From positions 39,886 through 103,885 of the forward strand of contig NZ_FMAH01000021.1 in the NCBI RefSeq assembly GCF_900094545.1: a stretch of 64,000 nucleotides of DNA, read 5' to 3'. The translations under genes and the position numbers were made by a program. Below the pieces are notes generated by a model. That model saw only the letters and a list, made by a program, of their open reading frames with translations, was not told the origin of the DNA and searched no databases. This document shows, piece by piece, positions 38,218 to 48,039 of this stretch (position 1 is the first letter of the stretch; every line of letters starts with the position of its first letter). The stretch comes from Martinezella miluonensis (GTDB lineage: Bacteria; Pseudomonadota; Alphaproteobacteria; Rhizobiales; Rhizobiaceae).

Positions 38218-39261
38218 TTACATCGGCATCGGATACTTCCGGTGCACCTGCTCGATCTCCGCCAAGGCCTCGGGTGGCAACGTCACATAAGCGGCGGCCA
38301 CATCAGTTTCGAGCTGCGCCATCGTCGTTGCACCGATGATGACCGAGGTCATGAAGGGCTTGGTGAGGCAATAGGCGAGCGCAAGCTTCGATGGGTCGAT
38401 GCCGTATTTGGCTGCGATTTCCAGATAGACCTTTACCGGCGGTTCCTGCAGCGGCTGCAGGCGGCCGCCGATATCGGTGTTGATCGAGCCGCGTGAGCCG
38501 GCCGGACGCGCTCCGCCGACATATTTGCCGCTGAGGATGCCGCCGGCAAGCGGCGAATAGGCGAGCAGCCCGACATCTTCGTGATGCGACAGTTCCGCCA
38601 GATCGAGGTCGAAATGCCGGTAGAGCAGATTGTATTCGTTCTGCGTGGTCGCAACGCGCGGCAGGCCATGCTGCTCGGAAATCGTCAGATACTTCTGGAT
38701 GCCCCAGGTCGTCTCGTTCGACAGGCCGATGGCGCGGATCTTGCCGGCCTTCACCAGCTCGCCCATCGTCTCCAGGATCTCGGTGATATCGGCGACGGCT
38801 TTCTCGCGGTCCTGCGTGAAGGGGTTGTAATGCCAGTTCTGGCGGAAATGAAAATGGCCGCGGTTCGGCCAGTGGACCTGATAGAGATCGATATAGTCGG
38901 TCTTCAGCCGCTTCAAACTGGCGTCGATCGCTGCATTGATATTGGCGGCATCCGGACCCTGGCCGCCGCGAAGATACTCGCGGCCGGGGCCGGCGACCTT
39001 CGTGGCAAGCACGATATCCTTGCGCTTGCCGGTCTTCTCGAACCAGGTGCCGATATATTCTTCCGTGCGCCCTTGCGTCTCCGGTCCCACAGGTGTTGTC
39101 GGGTACATTTCGGCAGTGTCGAAGAAATTGATACCCTTATGGACCGAATAATCCATCTGCTCATGCGCTTCGGCTTCGCTGTTCTGCGTGCCCCAGGTCA
39201 TCGTGCCCAGGCAAATCTGCGAAACGGAAATATCAGTGCGGCCTAAATTCTTATATTTCAT
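38218..39261 (-). CDS. Aldo/keto reductase (Tas-like)
   Basis: A 347-aa NADP(H)-dependent oxidoreductase with a TIM-barrel fold. Catalytic residues are recognisable: D48 and Y53 in FFDTAEMYP, the active-site Lys in LATKVAG, and His in YQVHWPN. The C-terminal coenzyme region is VIIGATTMAQLETD. Length and MKYKNLGRTDISVSQICLGTMTWG start match the Tas/YeaE subgroup. The start at 39261 excludes an upstream extension without similarity. Divergent from the fab operon. Confidence 0.88.
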   Translation of the reverse strand: MKYKNLGRTDISVSQICLGTMTWGTQNSEAEAHEQMDYSVHKGINFFDTAEMYPTTPVGPETQGRTEEYIGTWFEKTGKRKDIVLATKVAGPGREYLRGGQGPDAANINAAIDASLKRLKTDYIDLYQVHWPNRGHFHFRQNWHYNPFTQDREKAVADITEILETMGELVKAGKIRAIGLSNETTWGIQKYLTISEQHGLPRVATTQNEYNLLYRHFDLDLAELSHHEDVGLLAYSPLAGGILSGKYVGGARPAGSRGSINTDIGGRLQPLQEPPVKVYLEIAAKYGIDPSKLALAYCLTKPFMTSVIIGATTMAQLETDVAAAYVTLPPEALAEIEQVHRKYPMPM

Positions 39262-39456
39262 AGGAAAACCTTGGGGGATGGGAGAAAGTAAAAATGAATG
39301 AGGTCGTGCAAATTTAGGCCCGATCTGAGCAAGCGCAAGAAAAAAATCATTGCGTCTTGCAGGCGCAAAAGCCTGTGGCTGCGGGGCTTGCGCTATTGAC
39401 TCCGGCGCAAACAATGTCATTGGGAAGCAAAACGACCCCTAAAAGGACGCTTTATA

Positions 39457-40401
39457 ATGACTGTTGCTTTCACATTTCCCGGCCAGGGCAGCCAGGCCGT
39501 CGGCATGGGCAAGGACCTTGCCGACAATTTCGCCGAGGCGCGTGCCGTCTTCGAGGAAGTCGATGAAGCGCTCGGTGAAAAGCTCTCCGACGTCATCTTC
39601 AACGGCCCGGAAGACAAGCTGACATTGACGGCCAATGCGCAGCCGGCGTTGATGGCCGTGTCGCTCGCCGTCATCCGTGTGCTGCAGGCTCGTGGCCTGG
39701 ACTTGAAGAGCAAGGTCGCCTATGTCGCCGGCCACTCGCTCGGCGAATATTCCGCGCTTTGTGCCGCCGGCACCTTCTCGCTTGGCGACACGGCACGGCT
39801 GCTGCGCATCCGCGGCAACGCCATGCAGGCAGCAGTTCCCGTCGGCGTCGGCGCCATGGCTGCGATCATCGGGCTTGAACATGCCGATGTCATCGCAGTC
39901 TGTGCGGAAGCGTCCGCTCTCGGCGCCTGCCAGATCGCAAATGACAATGGCGGCGGCCAGATCGTCATTTCCGGCGAGAAAGCTCCGGTCGAGAAGGCTG
40001 CTGAGCTTGCGACCGCCAAGGGCGCCAAGCGAGCCATCCTGCTGCCGGTCTCCGCACCTTTCCATTCCGCGCTGATGGCCCCGGCTGCCGAAGCGATGCG
40101 CGAAGCGCTCGCCGGCGTCGCCAAGAACAATCCGGTCGTGCCTGTTATTGCCAACGTCAAGGCGGCTCCGGTCACGGATGCCGACGAGATTGCCGGGCTG
40201 CTGGTCGAACAGGTCACCGGCCAGGTGCGTTGGCGCGAGACGGTGGAATGGTTTGCCGCCAACAATGTCACGACATTGTATGAGATCGGCGCCGGCAAGG
40301 TGCTGACGGGCCTGGCTCGCCGCATTGACAAATCGGTCAACGGCATTGCCGTCAACAATGCCGCTGATATCGACACGGCGCTTGCCGCACTGCTCGGCTG
40401 A
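39457..40401 (+). CDS. fabD: Malonyl-CoA:ACP transacylase
   Basis: Transfers malonyl from CoA to acyl carrier protein, starting fatty-acid elongation. The 314-aa enzyme has the GQGSQAVGMG loop, the active-site Ser in GHSLGEYSA, the Arg in the RLLRIRG segment and the catalytic His in SAPFHSALM. AGGA is 10 bases before the ATG. It is 25 bp upstream of fabG, as an operon. Confidence 0.95.
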   Translation: MTVAFTFPGQGSQAVGMGKDLADNFAEARAVFEEVDEALGEKLSDVIFNGPEDKLTLTANAQPALMAVSLAVIRVLQARGLDLKSKVAYVAGHSLGEYSALCAAGTFSLGDTARLLRIRGNAMQAAVPVGVGAMAAIIGLEHADVIAVCAEASALGACQIANDNGGGQIVISGEKAPVEKAAELATAKGAKRAILLPVSAPFHSALMAPAAEAMREALAGVAKNNPVVPVIANVKAAPVTDADEIAGLLVEQVTGQVRWRETVEWFAANNVTTLYEIGAGKVLTGLARRIDKSVNGIAVNNAADIDTALAALLG

Positions 40402-40425
40402 AAAAATTAGAAGCGAGGGACACAC

Positions 40426-41163
40426 ATGCTTGATTTGACCGGCCGTAAGGCCCTGGTAACCGGCGCATCCGGCGGCATCGGCGAAGAAATCGCCCGGCTC
40501 CTGCACAAGCAGGGCGCGATCGTCGGCCTGCACGGCACGCGCGTCGAAAGGCTGGAGACGCTGGCGTCCGAACTCGGCGATCGCGTCAAGATCTTCCCGG
40601 CCAACCTGTCGGATCGCGACGAGGTAAAGGCGCTTGGCGCCAAGGCCGAAGAAGAGCTCGGCGGCGTCGATATCCTCGTCAACAATGCCGGCATCACCAA
40701 GGACGGCCTCTTCGTGCGCATGAGCGACGACGACTGGGATGCCGTGCTGGAAGTCAACCTCACGGCCGTCTTCCGCCTGACGCGCGAGCTGACCCATCCG
40801 ATGATGCGCCGCCGCTATGGCCGCATCATCAACATCACCTCGGTCGTCGGTGTCACCGGCAATCCCGGCCAGGCGAACTACTGCGCCTCCAAGGCCGGCA
40901 TGATCGGCTTTACCAAGTCGCTGGCGCAGGAAATCGCCACCCGCAACGTGACCGTCAACTGCGTTGCCCCCGGCTTCATCGAAAGCGCGATGACGGGCAA
41001 GCTGAATGACAAGCAGAAAGAAGCCATCATGGGCGCCATTCCCATGAAGCGCATGGGCACCGGTCTGGAAGTCGCTTCGGCGGTCGCATATCTCGCCTCT
41101 TCCGAGGCAAGCTACGTCACCGGCCAGACGATCCATGTCAACGGCGGCATGGCGATGATCTAA
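40426..41163 (+). CDS. fabG: 3-oxoacyl-ACP reductase
   Basis: NADPH-dependent reduction of 3-ketoacyl-ACP in fatty-acid elongation. The 245-aa SDR has TGASGGIG (13-20), the NNAG motif, the catalytic Ser-Tyr-Lys (ITSVVG, YCASK) and the C-terminal PMKRMGTG segment that closes over ACP. Its place after fabD and before acpP identifies it as the housekeeping FabG. A 13-bp hairpin follows the stop. Confidence 0.95.
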   Translation: MLDLTGRKALVTGASGGIGEEIARLLHKQGAIVGLHGTRVERLETLASELGDRVKIFPANLSDRDEVKALGAKAEEELGGVDILVNNAGITKDGLFVRMSDDDWDAVLEVNLTAVFRLTRELTHPMMRRRYGRIINITSVVGVTGNPGQANYCASKAGMIGFTKSLAQEIATRNVTVNCVAPGFIESAMTGKLNDKQKEAIMGAIPMKRMGTGLEVASAVAYLASSEASYVTGQTIHVNGGMAMI

Positions 41164-41170
41164 CGGAATT

Positions 41171-41200
41171 GCTATTGGAGGGAACTTTCCCTCCAATAGC
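41171..41200 (+). terminator. Perfect 13-bp hairpin after fabG
   Basis: GCTATTGGAGGGA (41171-41183) pairs with TCCCTCCAATAGC (41188-41200) around ACTT. No T-tract follows, so it could be an attenuator or an RNA stabiliser rather than a terminator, separating fabDG from the highly expressed acpP. Confidence 0.6.
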
Positions 41201-41447
41201 ATGTTGAGCAACCCGGAGCCGGCTATTTTCTGGCTTTGCGACGGACTTAAACCGTGTTAAGCGGGCCATGACTGTGAACAGTCGTCCGGAAAATGCAGAC
41301 GGACTGGGCCGCATTCAAGGCGCTGGACCGGATCTCAATGCCGGGTTGAACGGGTTTGCCAGCGGTGTCAGGACAGACGCTGCAGGTTTGAATAGGTAGG
41401 GATGTCACAGGGCATTCTGATCAGGATATAAGGTCGAGGAAACCGAC
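41201..41447 (+). promoter_or_regulatory. acpP upstream region
   Basis: About 250 bp of non-coding DNA between the fabG hairpin and acpP. acpP is expected to have its own strong promoter here, but I cannot point to a convincing -35/-10 pair. The acpP ribosome-binding site is GAGGAAAC. Confidence 0.4.
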
Positions 41448-41684
41448 ATGAGCGATATCGCAGAACGCGTAAAGAAAATTGTTGTTGATCATCTTGGCGT
41501 TGACGCCGACAAGGTTGTTGAAAGCGCAAGCTTCATCGACGATCTGGGTGCGGACTCGCTCGATACGGTCGAACTGGTCATGGCTTTCGAAGAAGAATTC
41601 GGCGTTGAAATCCCTGACGATGCTGCTGACTCGATCCTGACCGTTGGCGACGCGGTAAAGTTCATTGAGAAGGCTCAGGCCTAA
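41448..41684 (+). CDS. acpP: Acyl carrier protein
   Basis: A 78-aa acidic four-helix carrier for acyl chains. Ser37-type attachment for 4'-phosphopantetheine is in [15 protein letters not shown]. The [19 protein letters not shown] start and length are those of the housekeeping ACP. Separately transcribed from fabDG by appearance; fabF follows after 114 bp. Confidence 0.97.
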   Translation: MSDIAERVKKIVVDHLGVDADKVVESASFIDDLGADSLDTVELVMAFEEEFGVEIPDDAADSILTVGDAVKFIEKAQA

Positions 41685-41798
41685 TCTCTTGCGCTTTTTG
41701 AAGGGGCGGGCTGAAGAGTCCGCCCTATTTCGTCCGGCGAAGCCAGGCGAACAATGTTCATACGCATATCATCATAAAAAGACGGGGGTCTGCGGGCG

Positions 41799-43061
41799 AT
41801 GAGACGTGTCGTTATCACGGGTACCGGCATGGTATCACCTTTGGGCTGTGGCACGGAGGTGTCCTGGACGCGTTTGCTCGCTGGGCACAACGGCGCGCGC
41901 CTCGTGACCGAATTCGAGGTCGAAGATCTCCCCGCAAAGATTGCCTGCCGCATTCCTGTCGGCGACGGCACCGACGGCACCTTCAATGCTGACGATTGGA
42001 TGGAGCCGAAGGAGCAGCGCAAGGTCGACCCCTTCATCGTCTACGGCATGGCAGCCGCCGATATGGCGCTGGCGGATGCCGGTTGGCACCCCAAGACGGA
42101 TGAGGATCAGATTGCCACGGGCGTCATGATCGGCTCGGGCATTGGCGGCCTCGAAGGCATTGTCGAAGCTGGCTACACGCTGCGCGACAAGGGTCCGCGC
42201 CGCATCTCGCCCTTCTTCATTCCGGGACGTCTCATCAATCTCGTTTCCGGCCAGGTCTCCATCCGCCACAAGCTGCGCGGCCCGAACCACGCGGTCGTTA
42301 CCGCATGCTCGACCGGTGCGCACGCCATCGGCGATGCTGCCCGCCTGATCATGCTTGGCGATGCCGACGTGATGGTCGCGGGCGGCGCGGAAGCTCCGGT
42401 CTGCCGTATCTCGCTTGCGGGCTTCGCCGCCTGCAAGGCGCTGTCGACGGACTTCAACGACGCTCCGCAAAAGGCTTCGCGCCCCTATGATCGCGACCGT
42501 GACGGCTTCGTCATGGGCGAGGGCGCCGGTATCGTCGTTCTGGAAGAGTTGGAACACGCCAAGGCGCGCGGCGCCAAGATCTACGCTGAAGTGGTCGGCT
42601 ATGGCCTCTCGGGCGACGCCCACCATATCACCGCCCCCTCCGAGGACGGCGAGGGCGCATTCCGTTGCATGACCGCTGCGCTGAAGCGAGCTGGCCTAAC
42701 CGCGGCTGATATCGACTACATCAATGCCCACGGCACCTCGACCATGGCGGATACGATCGAGCTTGGCGCTGTCGAGCGTCTGGTCGGCAACGCCGCGTCG
42801 AGGATCTCGATGTCATCGACCAAGTCGGCGACCGGCCATCTGCTCGGCGCTGCCGGCGCGATCGAGGCGATCTTCTCCACGCTCGCCATCCGTGACAATA
42901 TCGCTCCGCCGACACTAAACCTCGATAACCCCGAGCGCGAGACCGCCATCGATCTTGTTCCGCACAAGGCCCGCGAGCGCGAGATCAATGTCGCGCTGTC
43001 GAACTCCTTCGGCTTCGGCGGCACGAACGCGTCGCTTGTCCTGCGCCGTTATGAGGCATAA
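41799..43061 (+). CDS. fabF: 3-oxoacyl-ACP synthase II
   Basis: Condensing enzyme that elongates acyl-ACP with malonyl-ACP. The 420-aa protein has the catalytic Cys in TACSTGAHA and the two His in NAHGTST and SATGHLLGAAG, giving the C-H-H triad. The N-terminal MRRVVITGTGMVSPLGCG and C-terminal NSFGFGGTNASLV complete the KAS II picture. It follows acpP; mltG is 217 bp downstream. Confidence 0.96.
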   Translation: MRRVVITGTGMVSPLGCGTEVSWTRLLAGHNGARLVTEFEVEDLPAKIACRIPVGDGTDGTFNADDWMEPKEQRKVDPFIVYGMAAADMALADAGWHPKTDEDQIATGVMIGSGIGGLEGIVEAGYTLRDKGPRRISPFFIPGRLINLVSGQVSIRHKLRGPNHAVVTACSTGAHAIGDAARLIMLGDADVMVAGGAEAPVCRISLAGFAACKALSTDFNDAPQKASRPYDRDRDGFVMGEGAGIVVLEELEHAKARGAKIYAEVVGYGLSGDAHHITAPSEDGEGAFRCMTAALKRAGLTAADIDYINAHGTSTMADTIELGAVERLVGNAASRISMSSTKSATGHLLGAAGAIEAIFSTLAIRDNIAPPTLNLDNPERETAIDLVPHKAREREINVALSNSFGFGGTNASLVLRRYEA

Positions 43062-43278
43062 TAACAGCGCGTAACTGCTAAAGCGGGAGTGTTCTTCGGC
43101 AAGCCGGCGCGCCGTTCCCGAATGTTACCGTGCTTGTGTGCATCTCCGCGATGCGTCGCGGTAATGTCTGATCGGTCTAAGTCGGAGCCCTGAGCGGGTT
43201 CCGCCTTATCTTCTGAACCTGTTTTTTGCCGCATTGCTTGGCCAAAGAGCAGGCAATAGAAAAAGGAAGGGATTGCCG

Positions 43279-44493
43279 GTGAGCGATACGAACCAGAGCA
43301 ACGGAACTCCGAACGGACAGAAGGGGCCGATCATCCCGAAATCGGCAAGCGAAGCCCTGCGTCCGGAGCGTGTTCCGGATCCGCCGAAGCGTTCGCGCAA
43401 AGCCCGCAGCCAGATGGTGATCTTTCTGAACTTCCTGATGACGCTGGTGGTTTTCGTCGTCATCGCGGCTGTTGCGGGCACCTATTACGCTTTCTCGATC
43501 TATCGGAGCCCCGGTCCGCTGACGACCAACACGAATTTCATCGTGCGCAACGGCGCAGGTCTGAACGAGATCGCCAATCGCCTCGAATCAAACAACATCA
43601 TCACCGATCAGCGCATCTTCCGTTGGCTGACGACCACTTATCTGCATGAAAATGAAACGCTTCGGGCCGGTGAATACGAGATCAAGGCCGGCGCTTCCAT
43701 GAAGGACATCATGGAACTGCTGAAGTCGGGCAAATCCATCCTCTATTCGGTGACCCTGCCCGAAGGGCTGACGGTTCGGCAGATTTTCAACAAGCTGCAA
43801 GCCGATACCGTGCTGGAAGGCGATTTGCCGTCGGCGTTGCCGGCAGAGGGTAGTCTGAGGCCCGATACCTACAAATTCACGCGCGGCACCAAGCGCACCG
43901 AAATCGTCGAACAGATGGCGGGGGCGCAGCAAAAGCTGGTCGAGCAGATCTGGGGTAGGCGCGATCCAAACGTGCAACTGGCGAACAAGCAGGATTTCGT
44001 GACGCTCGCCTCCATTGTAGAGAAGGAAACCGGCCTTGCGGATGAGCGTGCTCATGTCGCCTCCGTGTTCCTCAATCGTCTCGGTAAAGGCATGCGTCTG
44101 CAGTCGGATCCGACGATTATTTACGGTCTCTTCGGCGGGGAAGGAAAGCCGTCCGATCGGCCGATCTATCAGTCGGACCTGAAGAAAGAGACGCCTTACA
44201 ACACCTATATCATCAAGGGTCTGCCGCCGACGCCGATCGCAAATCCGGGCAAGGATGCGCTCGAAGCCGTCGCCAACCCCTGGAAGACGCAGGATCTTTA
44301 TTTTGTCGCTGACGGCTCGGGCGGTCATGTCTTCGCCGCAACGCTGGAAGAGCACAATGCCAACGTCAAGCGCTGGCGCAAGCTGGTCGCCGAGAAGGGC
44401 GAAGATCCGAGTGCAATTGCCGTCGACGGTCAGCCCGACGATGCCACGACAGCTCCGGGCTCTGGCACTCAGCAAAAGAAGAAGACCAACTGA
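43279..44493 (+). CDS. mltG: Endolytic murein transglycosylase MltG
   Basis: Cleaves nascent glycan strands in the periplasm and helps set their length. The 404-aa protein has a cytosolic Pro/Lys-rich N-terminus, one transmembrane helix (about 53-75) and a YceG catalytic domain with the Glu in SIVEKETGLADER and the NRLGKGMRLQSDPT block. The start is GTG at 43279, behind GGAAGGGA; an in-frame upstream extension lacks a good start signal. Follows fabF, a common alphaproteobacterial order. Confidence 0.92.
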   Translation: MSDTNQSNGTPNGQKGPIIPKSASEALRPERVPDPPKRSRKARSQMVIFLNFLMTLVVFVVIAAVAGTYYAFSIYRSPGPLTTNTNFIVRNGAGLNEIANRLESNNIITDQRIFRWLTTTYLHENETLRAGEYEIKAGASMKDIMELLKSGKSILYSVTLPEGLTVRQIFNKLQADTVLEGDLPSALPAEGSLRPDTYKFTRGTKRTEIVEQMAGAQQKLVEQIWGRRDPNVQLANKQDFVTLASIVEKETGLADERAHVASVFLNRLGKGMRLQSDPTIIYGLFGGEGKPSDRPIYQSDLKKETPYNTYIIKGLPPTPIANPGKDALEAVANPWKTQDLYFVADGSGGHVFAATLEEHNANVKRWRKLVAEKGEDPSAIAVDGQPDDATTAPGSGTQQKKKTN

Positions 44494-44501
44494 TCCTTGT
44501 T

Positions 44502-44580
44502 GCGCCATGGCTTCGATGAAGCCATGGCGCGGCTTCACTTTACATTGATCCCCAATCCGATGATTTTCGATCGATTGGGG
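44502..44580 (+). terminator. Two hairpins between mltG and yicC
   Basis: The first is a perfect 13-bp stem, GCGCCATGGCTTC-GAT-GAAGCCATGGCGC (44502-44530). The second pairs CCCCAATC with GATTGGGG (about 44551-44580). Neither has a clear T-tract, so they may attenuate or process the transcript rather than stop it. Confidence 0.5.
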
Positions 44581-44602
44581 ACAGGAATTTTCGGAGGCTT
44601 GC

Positions 44603-45490
44603 ATGGTATTGCAGTCCATGACCGGTTTTGCCCGGCGTGAGGGAACGAGCGGGCGCGGTCGCTGGGCATGGGAGCTACGGTCTGTGAACGGCAAGGGCTT
44701 GGATGTCCGGCTGCGCCTGCCGCAAGGGCTTGAGCGGCTGGAGACGGATGTCCGCAAGCTGATCTCCGACCGGTTCTCCCGCGGCAATCTCCAGGTCGGC
44801 CTGTCGCTGTCCGTCGAGGAAAGCCGGGTCGAGGTCGTCGTGAACAAGGATGCGCTGTCGGCTCTGCTCGCGCTGCGGGATCAGCTCGCAGGGATTATCG
44901 ACCCCGCGCCGCTGCGGCTGGATAGCCTTATGGCGGTTCGCGGCCTGGTGGAATTCAAGGAAGCCGAAGAGAGCGAGGAGGTGGTTGCCGCACGCGATGC
45001 CGACATCATGGCTGGCTTGACGGCAGCTCTCGCAGATCTTCACGACATGCGTGGACGGGAGGGCCAGGCACTCGGCCAGATCTTGCTCGGCCAGGTCGCC
45101 ACGATTGAGACGCTGACGAGCACAGTCGAGCTCGATCCCTCGCGCTCGCCGCAGGAAATCGTAACGCGGCTGGCCGCACAGGTCGCGATGCTTCTTGAAG
45201 GATCGTCTGGCCTCGACCGCGACAGGCTGCATGCGGAAGCGGCCCTTCTTGCGACCAAGGCCGATCTTCGCGAAGAGGTCGATCGCCTGCAGGCTCATGT
45301 GGCGGCAGCACGCGATCTTATTTCCAAGGGCGGGCCTGTTGGCCGCAAGCTTGATTTTCTTGCACAGGAATTTAACCGGGAATCGAATACCATCTGTTCC
45401 AAATCGAATGCCGCTGCGGTCACTGCCGCCGGTATCGAGCTGAAGGTGGTTATCGACCAGTTCCGCGAACAGGTCCAGAATTTGGAGTAG
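44603..45490 (+). CDS. YicC-family endoribonuclease
   Basis: A 295-aa YicC/YloC-family protein; E. coli YicC is an RNase that can act on small RNAs. The N-terminal MVLQSMTGFARREG and SVNGKGLDVRLRLP are typical, and the C-terminal DUF1732 region has GRKLDFLAQEFNRESNTICSKS. The block LDFLAQEFNRE with acidic residues is the putative metal site. It is 4 bp upstream of gmk, the conserved yicC-gmk pair, and downstream of mltG. Confidence 0.92.
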   Translation: MVLQSMTGFARREGTSGRGRWAWELRSVNGKGLDVRLRLPQGLERLETDVRKLISDRFSRGNLQVGLSLSVEESRVEVVVNKDALSALLALRDQLAGIIDPAPLRLDSLMAVRGLVEFKEAEESEEVVAARDADIMAGLTAALADLHDMRGREGQALGQILLGQVATIETLTSTVELDPSRSPQEIVTRLAAQVAMLLEGSSGLDRDRLHAEAALLATKADLREEVDRLQAHVAAARDLISKGGPVGRKLDFLAQEFNRESNTICSKSNAAAVTAAGIELKVVIDQFREQVQNLE

Positions 45491-45493
45491 GCC

Positions 45494-46156
45494 ATGAAGC
45501 CGGCGACATCCACATCCATTCCGATTGCCCGCCGGGGGCTGATGCTTGCCATCTCCTCTCCATCAGGCGCAGGCAAGTCGACGATCGCGCGCACATTGCT
45601 GGATAAAGACAAGCAGGTGAGCCTTTCCGTGAGCGTCACGACGCGGCAGCGCCGCCCGAGCGAGATCGAAGGAGTGCATTACCATTTCGTCTCGCAGCGC
45701 GAGTTCGAGCGCCTTCGCGATTCCGACTCGCTGCTCGAATGGGCCGAGGTGCATGGCAACTTCTACGGCACGCCGCGCGAGCCGGTGGAAACCGCGATGT
45801 CGGAAGGCCGCGACATGCTTTTCGATATCGACTGGCAGGGTGCGCAGCAGCTGCAAGAGAAGATGCCGGCCGATGTGGTCTCCATCTTCGTGCTGCCACC
45901 GACCATGACGGAGCTGCAATCGCGCTTGCATCGCCGCGCTGAAGATTCCGAAGAAGTCATCGCCATGCGTCTCGCCAATTCTCGGGCCGAGATCGCTCAC
46001 TGGCGCGAATATGACTATGTCATCATCAATGATGACCTGAACGTTGCCTTCGACGCAGTCCAGTCGATCGTCAAGGCGGAGCGGCTGCGTCGCGATCGCC
46101 GGCACGGCATCTTCGATTTCGTTCGGGATTTGCTGGAAGAGACGCCGAAGCTCTGA
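45494..46156 (+). CDS. gmk: Guanylate kinase
   Basis: Phosphorylates GMP to GDP. The 220-aa enzyme has the P-loop [10 protein letters not shown], the GMP-binding [18 protein letters not shown] region and the [12 protein letters not shown] segment. It is 4 bp after yicC and converges on rsmA with only 24 bp between the stops, so their transcripts must overlap. Confidence 0.96.
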   Translation: MKPATSTSIPIARRGLMLAISSPSGAGKSTIARTLLDKDKQVSLSVSVTTRQRRPSEIEGVHYHFVSQREFERLRDSDSLLEWAEVHGNFYGTPREPVETAMSEGRDMLFDIDWQGAQQLQEKMPADVVSIFVLPPTMTELQSRLHRRAEDSEEVIAMRLANSRAEIAHWREYDYVIINDDLNVAFDAVQSIVKAERLRRDRRHGIFDFVRDLLEETPKL

Positions 46157-46180
46157 GGCCGGTCGGCGGCTCCGATCCAA

Positions 46181-47008
46181 TCACAGGCAGTTCGCCAACC
46201 GGCAGAATTCTTCCACGGACAGTGTTTCCGCGCGGCGCTGCGGGTCGATCTCGGCCTTGATAAGCAGCGCCTCGCCGCCGAGCGGCTTCAGGCTCTGGCG
46301 CAGCATTTTCCGCCGCTGGCCGAAGGCTGCCTGCGTCACCTTCTCCAGCTTGTCGACAGCGCAACGGATAGGGTTTTCCTTCGGCGTCAGATGGACCACG
46401 GTCGACGTTACCTTTGGCGGCGGCGTAAAGGCCTGCGGGGATACGTCGAAGGCCATACGCGCCTCCGAACGCCAGCCACAGAGCACGCCGAGCCGGCCGT
46501 AATGATCGTCATCTTCCTGCGCCACGATCCGTTGTCCCACCTCTTTCTGGAACATCAGGGTCAGTGACTGCCAGAAGGGCGGCCACTGCGCCGGCAGGAG
46601 CCAGTTGACCAGAAGCTGCGTGCCGACATTGTAGGGCAGGTTGGCGATGATCTTGACCGGTCCGTCGGGCGCAAGGGCAGCAAAATCCGTCTTCAGCGCA
46701 TCGCCCTCGATCACCTCGAGCCGGCCGGGATAGTGATCGGCAACCTCTGCCAGAGCCGGCAGGCAACGAGCGTCACGCTCCACCGCGATGACCTTGGCTG
46801 CGCCAAGCGCCAAGATGGCTCGCGTCAGGCCGCCAGGCCCAGGCCCGACTTCGAAAACGGTGGCGCCTTCAAGCGAACCCGCGGTCCTCGCAACCTTCTG
46901 CGTCAGGTTGAGATCGAGGAGAAAGTTCTGGCCAAGCGCCTTGCGTGCGTCGAGGCCGTGGCGCTGGATCACATCGCGGAGGGGAGGCAAGCCATCGAGA
47001 GCGGCCAT
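46181..47008 (-). CDS. rsmA: 16S rRNA dimethyladenosine transferase
   Basis: SAM-dependent methyltransferase that dimethylates two adjacent adenines near the 3' end of 16S rRNA; also called KsgA. The 275-aa protein has motif [15 protein letters not shown] and the catalytic NLPYN motif. Its ATG overlaps the pdxA stop by one base (TAATG), and it is the last gene of the lptF-lptG-lptD-surA-pdxA-rsmA operon. Confidence 0.96.
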   Translation of the reverse strand: MAALDGLPPLRDVIQRHGLDARKALGQNFLLDLNLTQKVARTAGSLEGATVFEVGPGPGGLTRAILALGAAKVIAVERDARCLPALAEVADHYPGRLEVIEGDALKTDFAALAPDGPVKIIANLPYNVGTQLLVNWLLPAQWPPFWQSLTLMFQKEVGQRIVAQEDDDHYGRLGVLCGWRSEARMAFDVSPQAFTPPPKVTSTVVHLTPKENPIRCAVDKLEKVTQAAFGQRRKMLRQSLKPLGGEALLIKAEIDPQRRAETLSVEEFCRLANCL

Positions 47009-48033
47009 TAGGGATTGTTTCCGGTCTTGCTGCTGATCTCGCTTGCCAGCTTGAGGGCGGCGACAAGGCTGCCTTCCTTGGCGACACCCTTGCCGGCGAT
47101 GCCGAAGGCGGTGCCATGGTCCGGGGAGGTGCGAACGAATGGCAGTCCGAGCGTGACGTTGACGGAGTCGTCGAAGCCGAGCGCCTTGGCCGGGATCAGC
47201 GCCTGATCATGATACATGCAGATGGCGACATCGTATCGGCGGCGAGCCTCGTCATGGAACATGGTGTCGGCGGGCAGGGGGCCGAAGGCATCGATACCCT
47301 CCGAGCGAAGCGCGTCGATTGCAGGCCTAATGATCTCGTCGTCTTCCTTGCCGAGCGCACCGTTCTCACCGGCATGCGGATTGAGGCCAGCAACCGCCAG
47401 GCGTGGCTTGGAAATGCCGAAACGGGTTCGCAGGTCATGGTCGGTGATCCTGCACGTCTCGATGATGAGATCGGTGGTCAAGGCCTGCGGCACATCCTTC
47501 AGCGGAATATGGATGGTGACCGGGACGGCGCGGAGCTTGGGGCCGGCCAGAAGCATGACGGGCATGACCGGCCTGCCGGTCGCGCGCGTTGCGAGATCCG
47601 CCAGGAACTCGGTATGACCGGGAAAGCTGAAGCCCGCATCATAGAGGACCGATTTGGCGATCGGGTTCGTGACGACCGCCGACGTCTTGCCGCTCATGCT
47701 GAGCGAGGCTGCCATTTCGATGGCGGCGATCGTCCCTTTTGCGGTGGCGACATGCGGCTCGCCGGCGACGACGCTCATTCCAGCCTCGATCGGCAGGATC
47801 GGCAGGGCATCGCGGAAGATGTCGCAGGCGGTGGCCGGATCGGCCTCCTTCAGAGGCACGTTCAGGCCCAACTGCGAGGCACGCGTCCCAAGAACACCTG
47901 CGTCGCCGAGAAACAGAAAAGGCGGCAGATCAAGCTCGCTGCGACGCAGCCAGGCGGCGAGCGTGATATCGGGACCTATGCCTGCCGGATCCCCTTGCGT
48001 GAGCGCCAGGGGGATGGATGGGCGCGACGGCAT
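47008..48033 (-). CDS. pdxA: 4-hydroxythreonine-4-phosphate dehydrogenase
   Basis: NAD-dependent oxidation in pyridoxal-phosphate synthesis. The 341-aa protein has the typical start [15 protein letters not shown], the metal-binding His of GHTEFLA, and the C-terminal NPHAGE and [11 protein letters not shown] blocks with further metal-ligand histidines. It sits between the SurA-like gene (6 bp away) and rsmA (1-base overlap), the classic surA-pdxA-rsmA order. Confidence 0.95.
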   Translation of the reverse strand: MPSRPSIPLALTQGDPAGIGPDITLAAWLRRSELDLPPFLFLGDAGVLGTRASQLGLNVPLKEADPATACDIFRDALPILPIEAGMSVVAGEPHVATAKGTIAAIEMAASLSMSGKTSAVVTNPIAKSVLYDAGFSFPGHTEFLADLATRATGRPVMPVMLLAGPKLRAVPVTIHIPLKDVPQALTTDLIIETCRITDHDLRTRFGISKPRLAVAGLNPHAGENGALGKEDDEIIRPAIDALRSEGIDAFGPLPADTMFHDEARRRYDVAICMYHDQALIPAKALGFDDSVNVTLGLPFVRTSPDHGTAFGIAGKGVAKEGSLVAALKLASEISSKTGNNP

Positions 48034-48039
48034 CGGCGA

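Noticed and set aside
39439..41211. A 590-codon minus-strand frame opposite fabD and fabG
   Set aside because: Mirror of the fab genes; no ribosome-binding site and no family.
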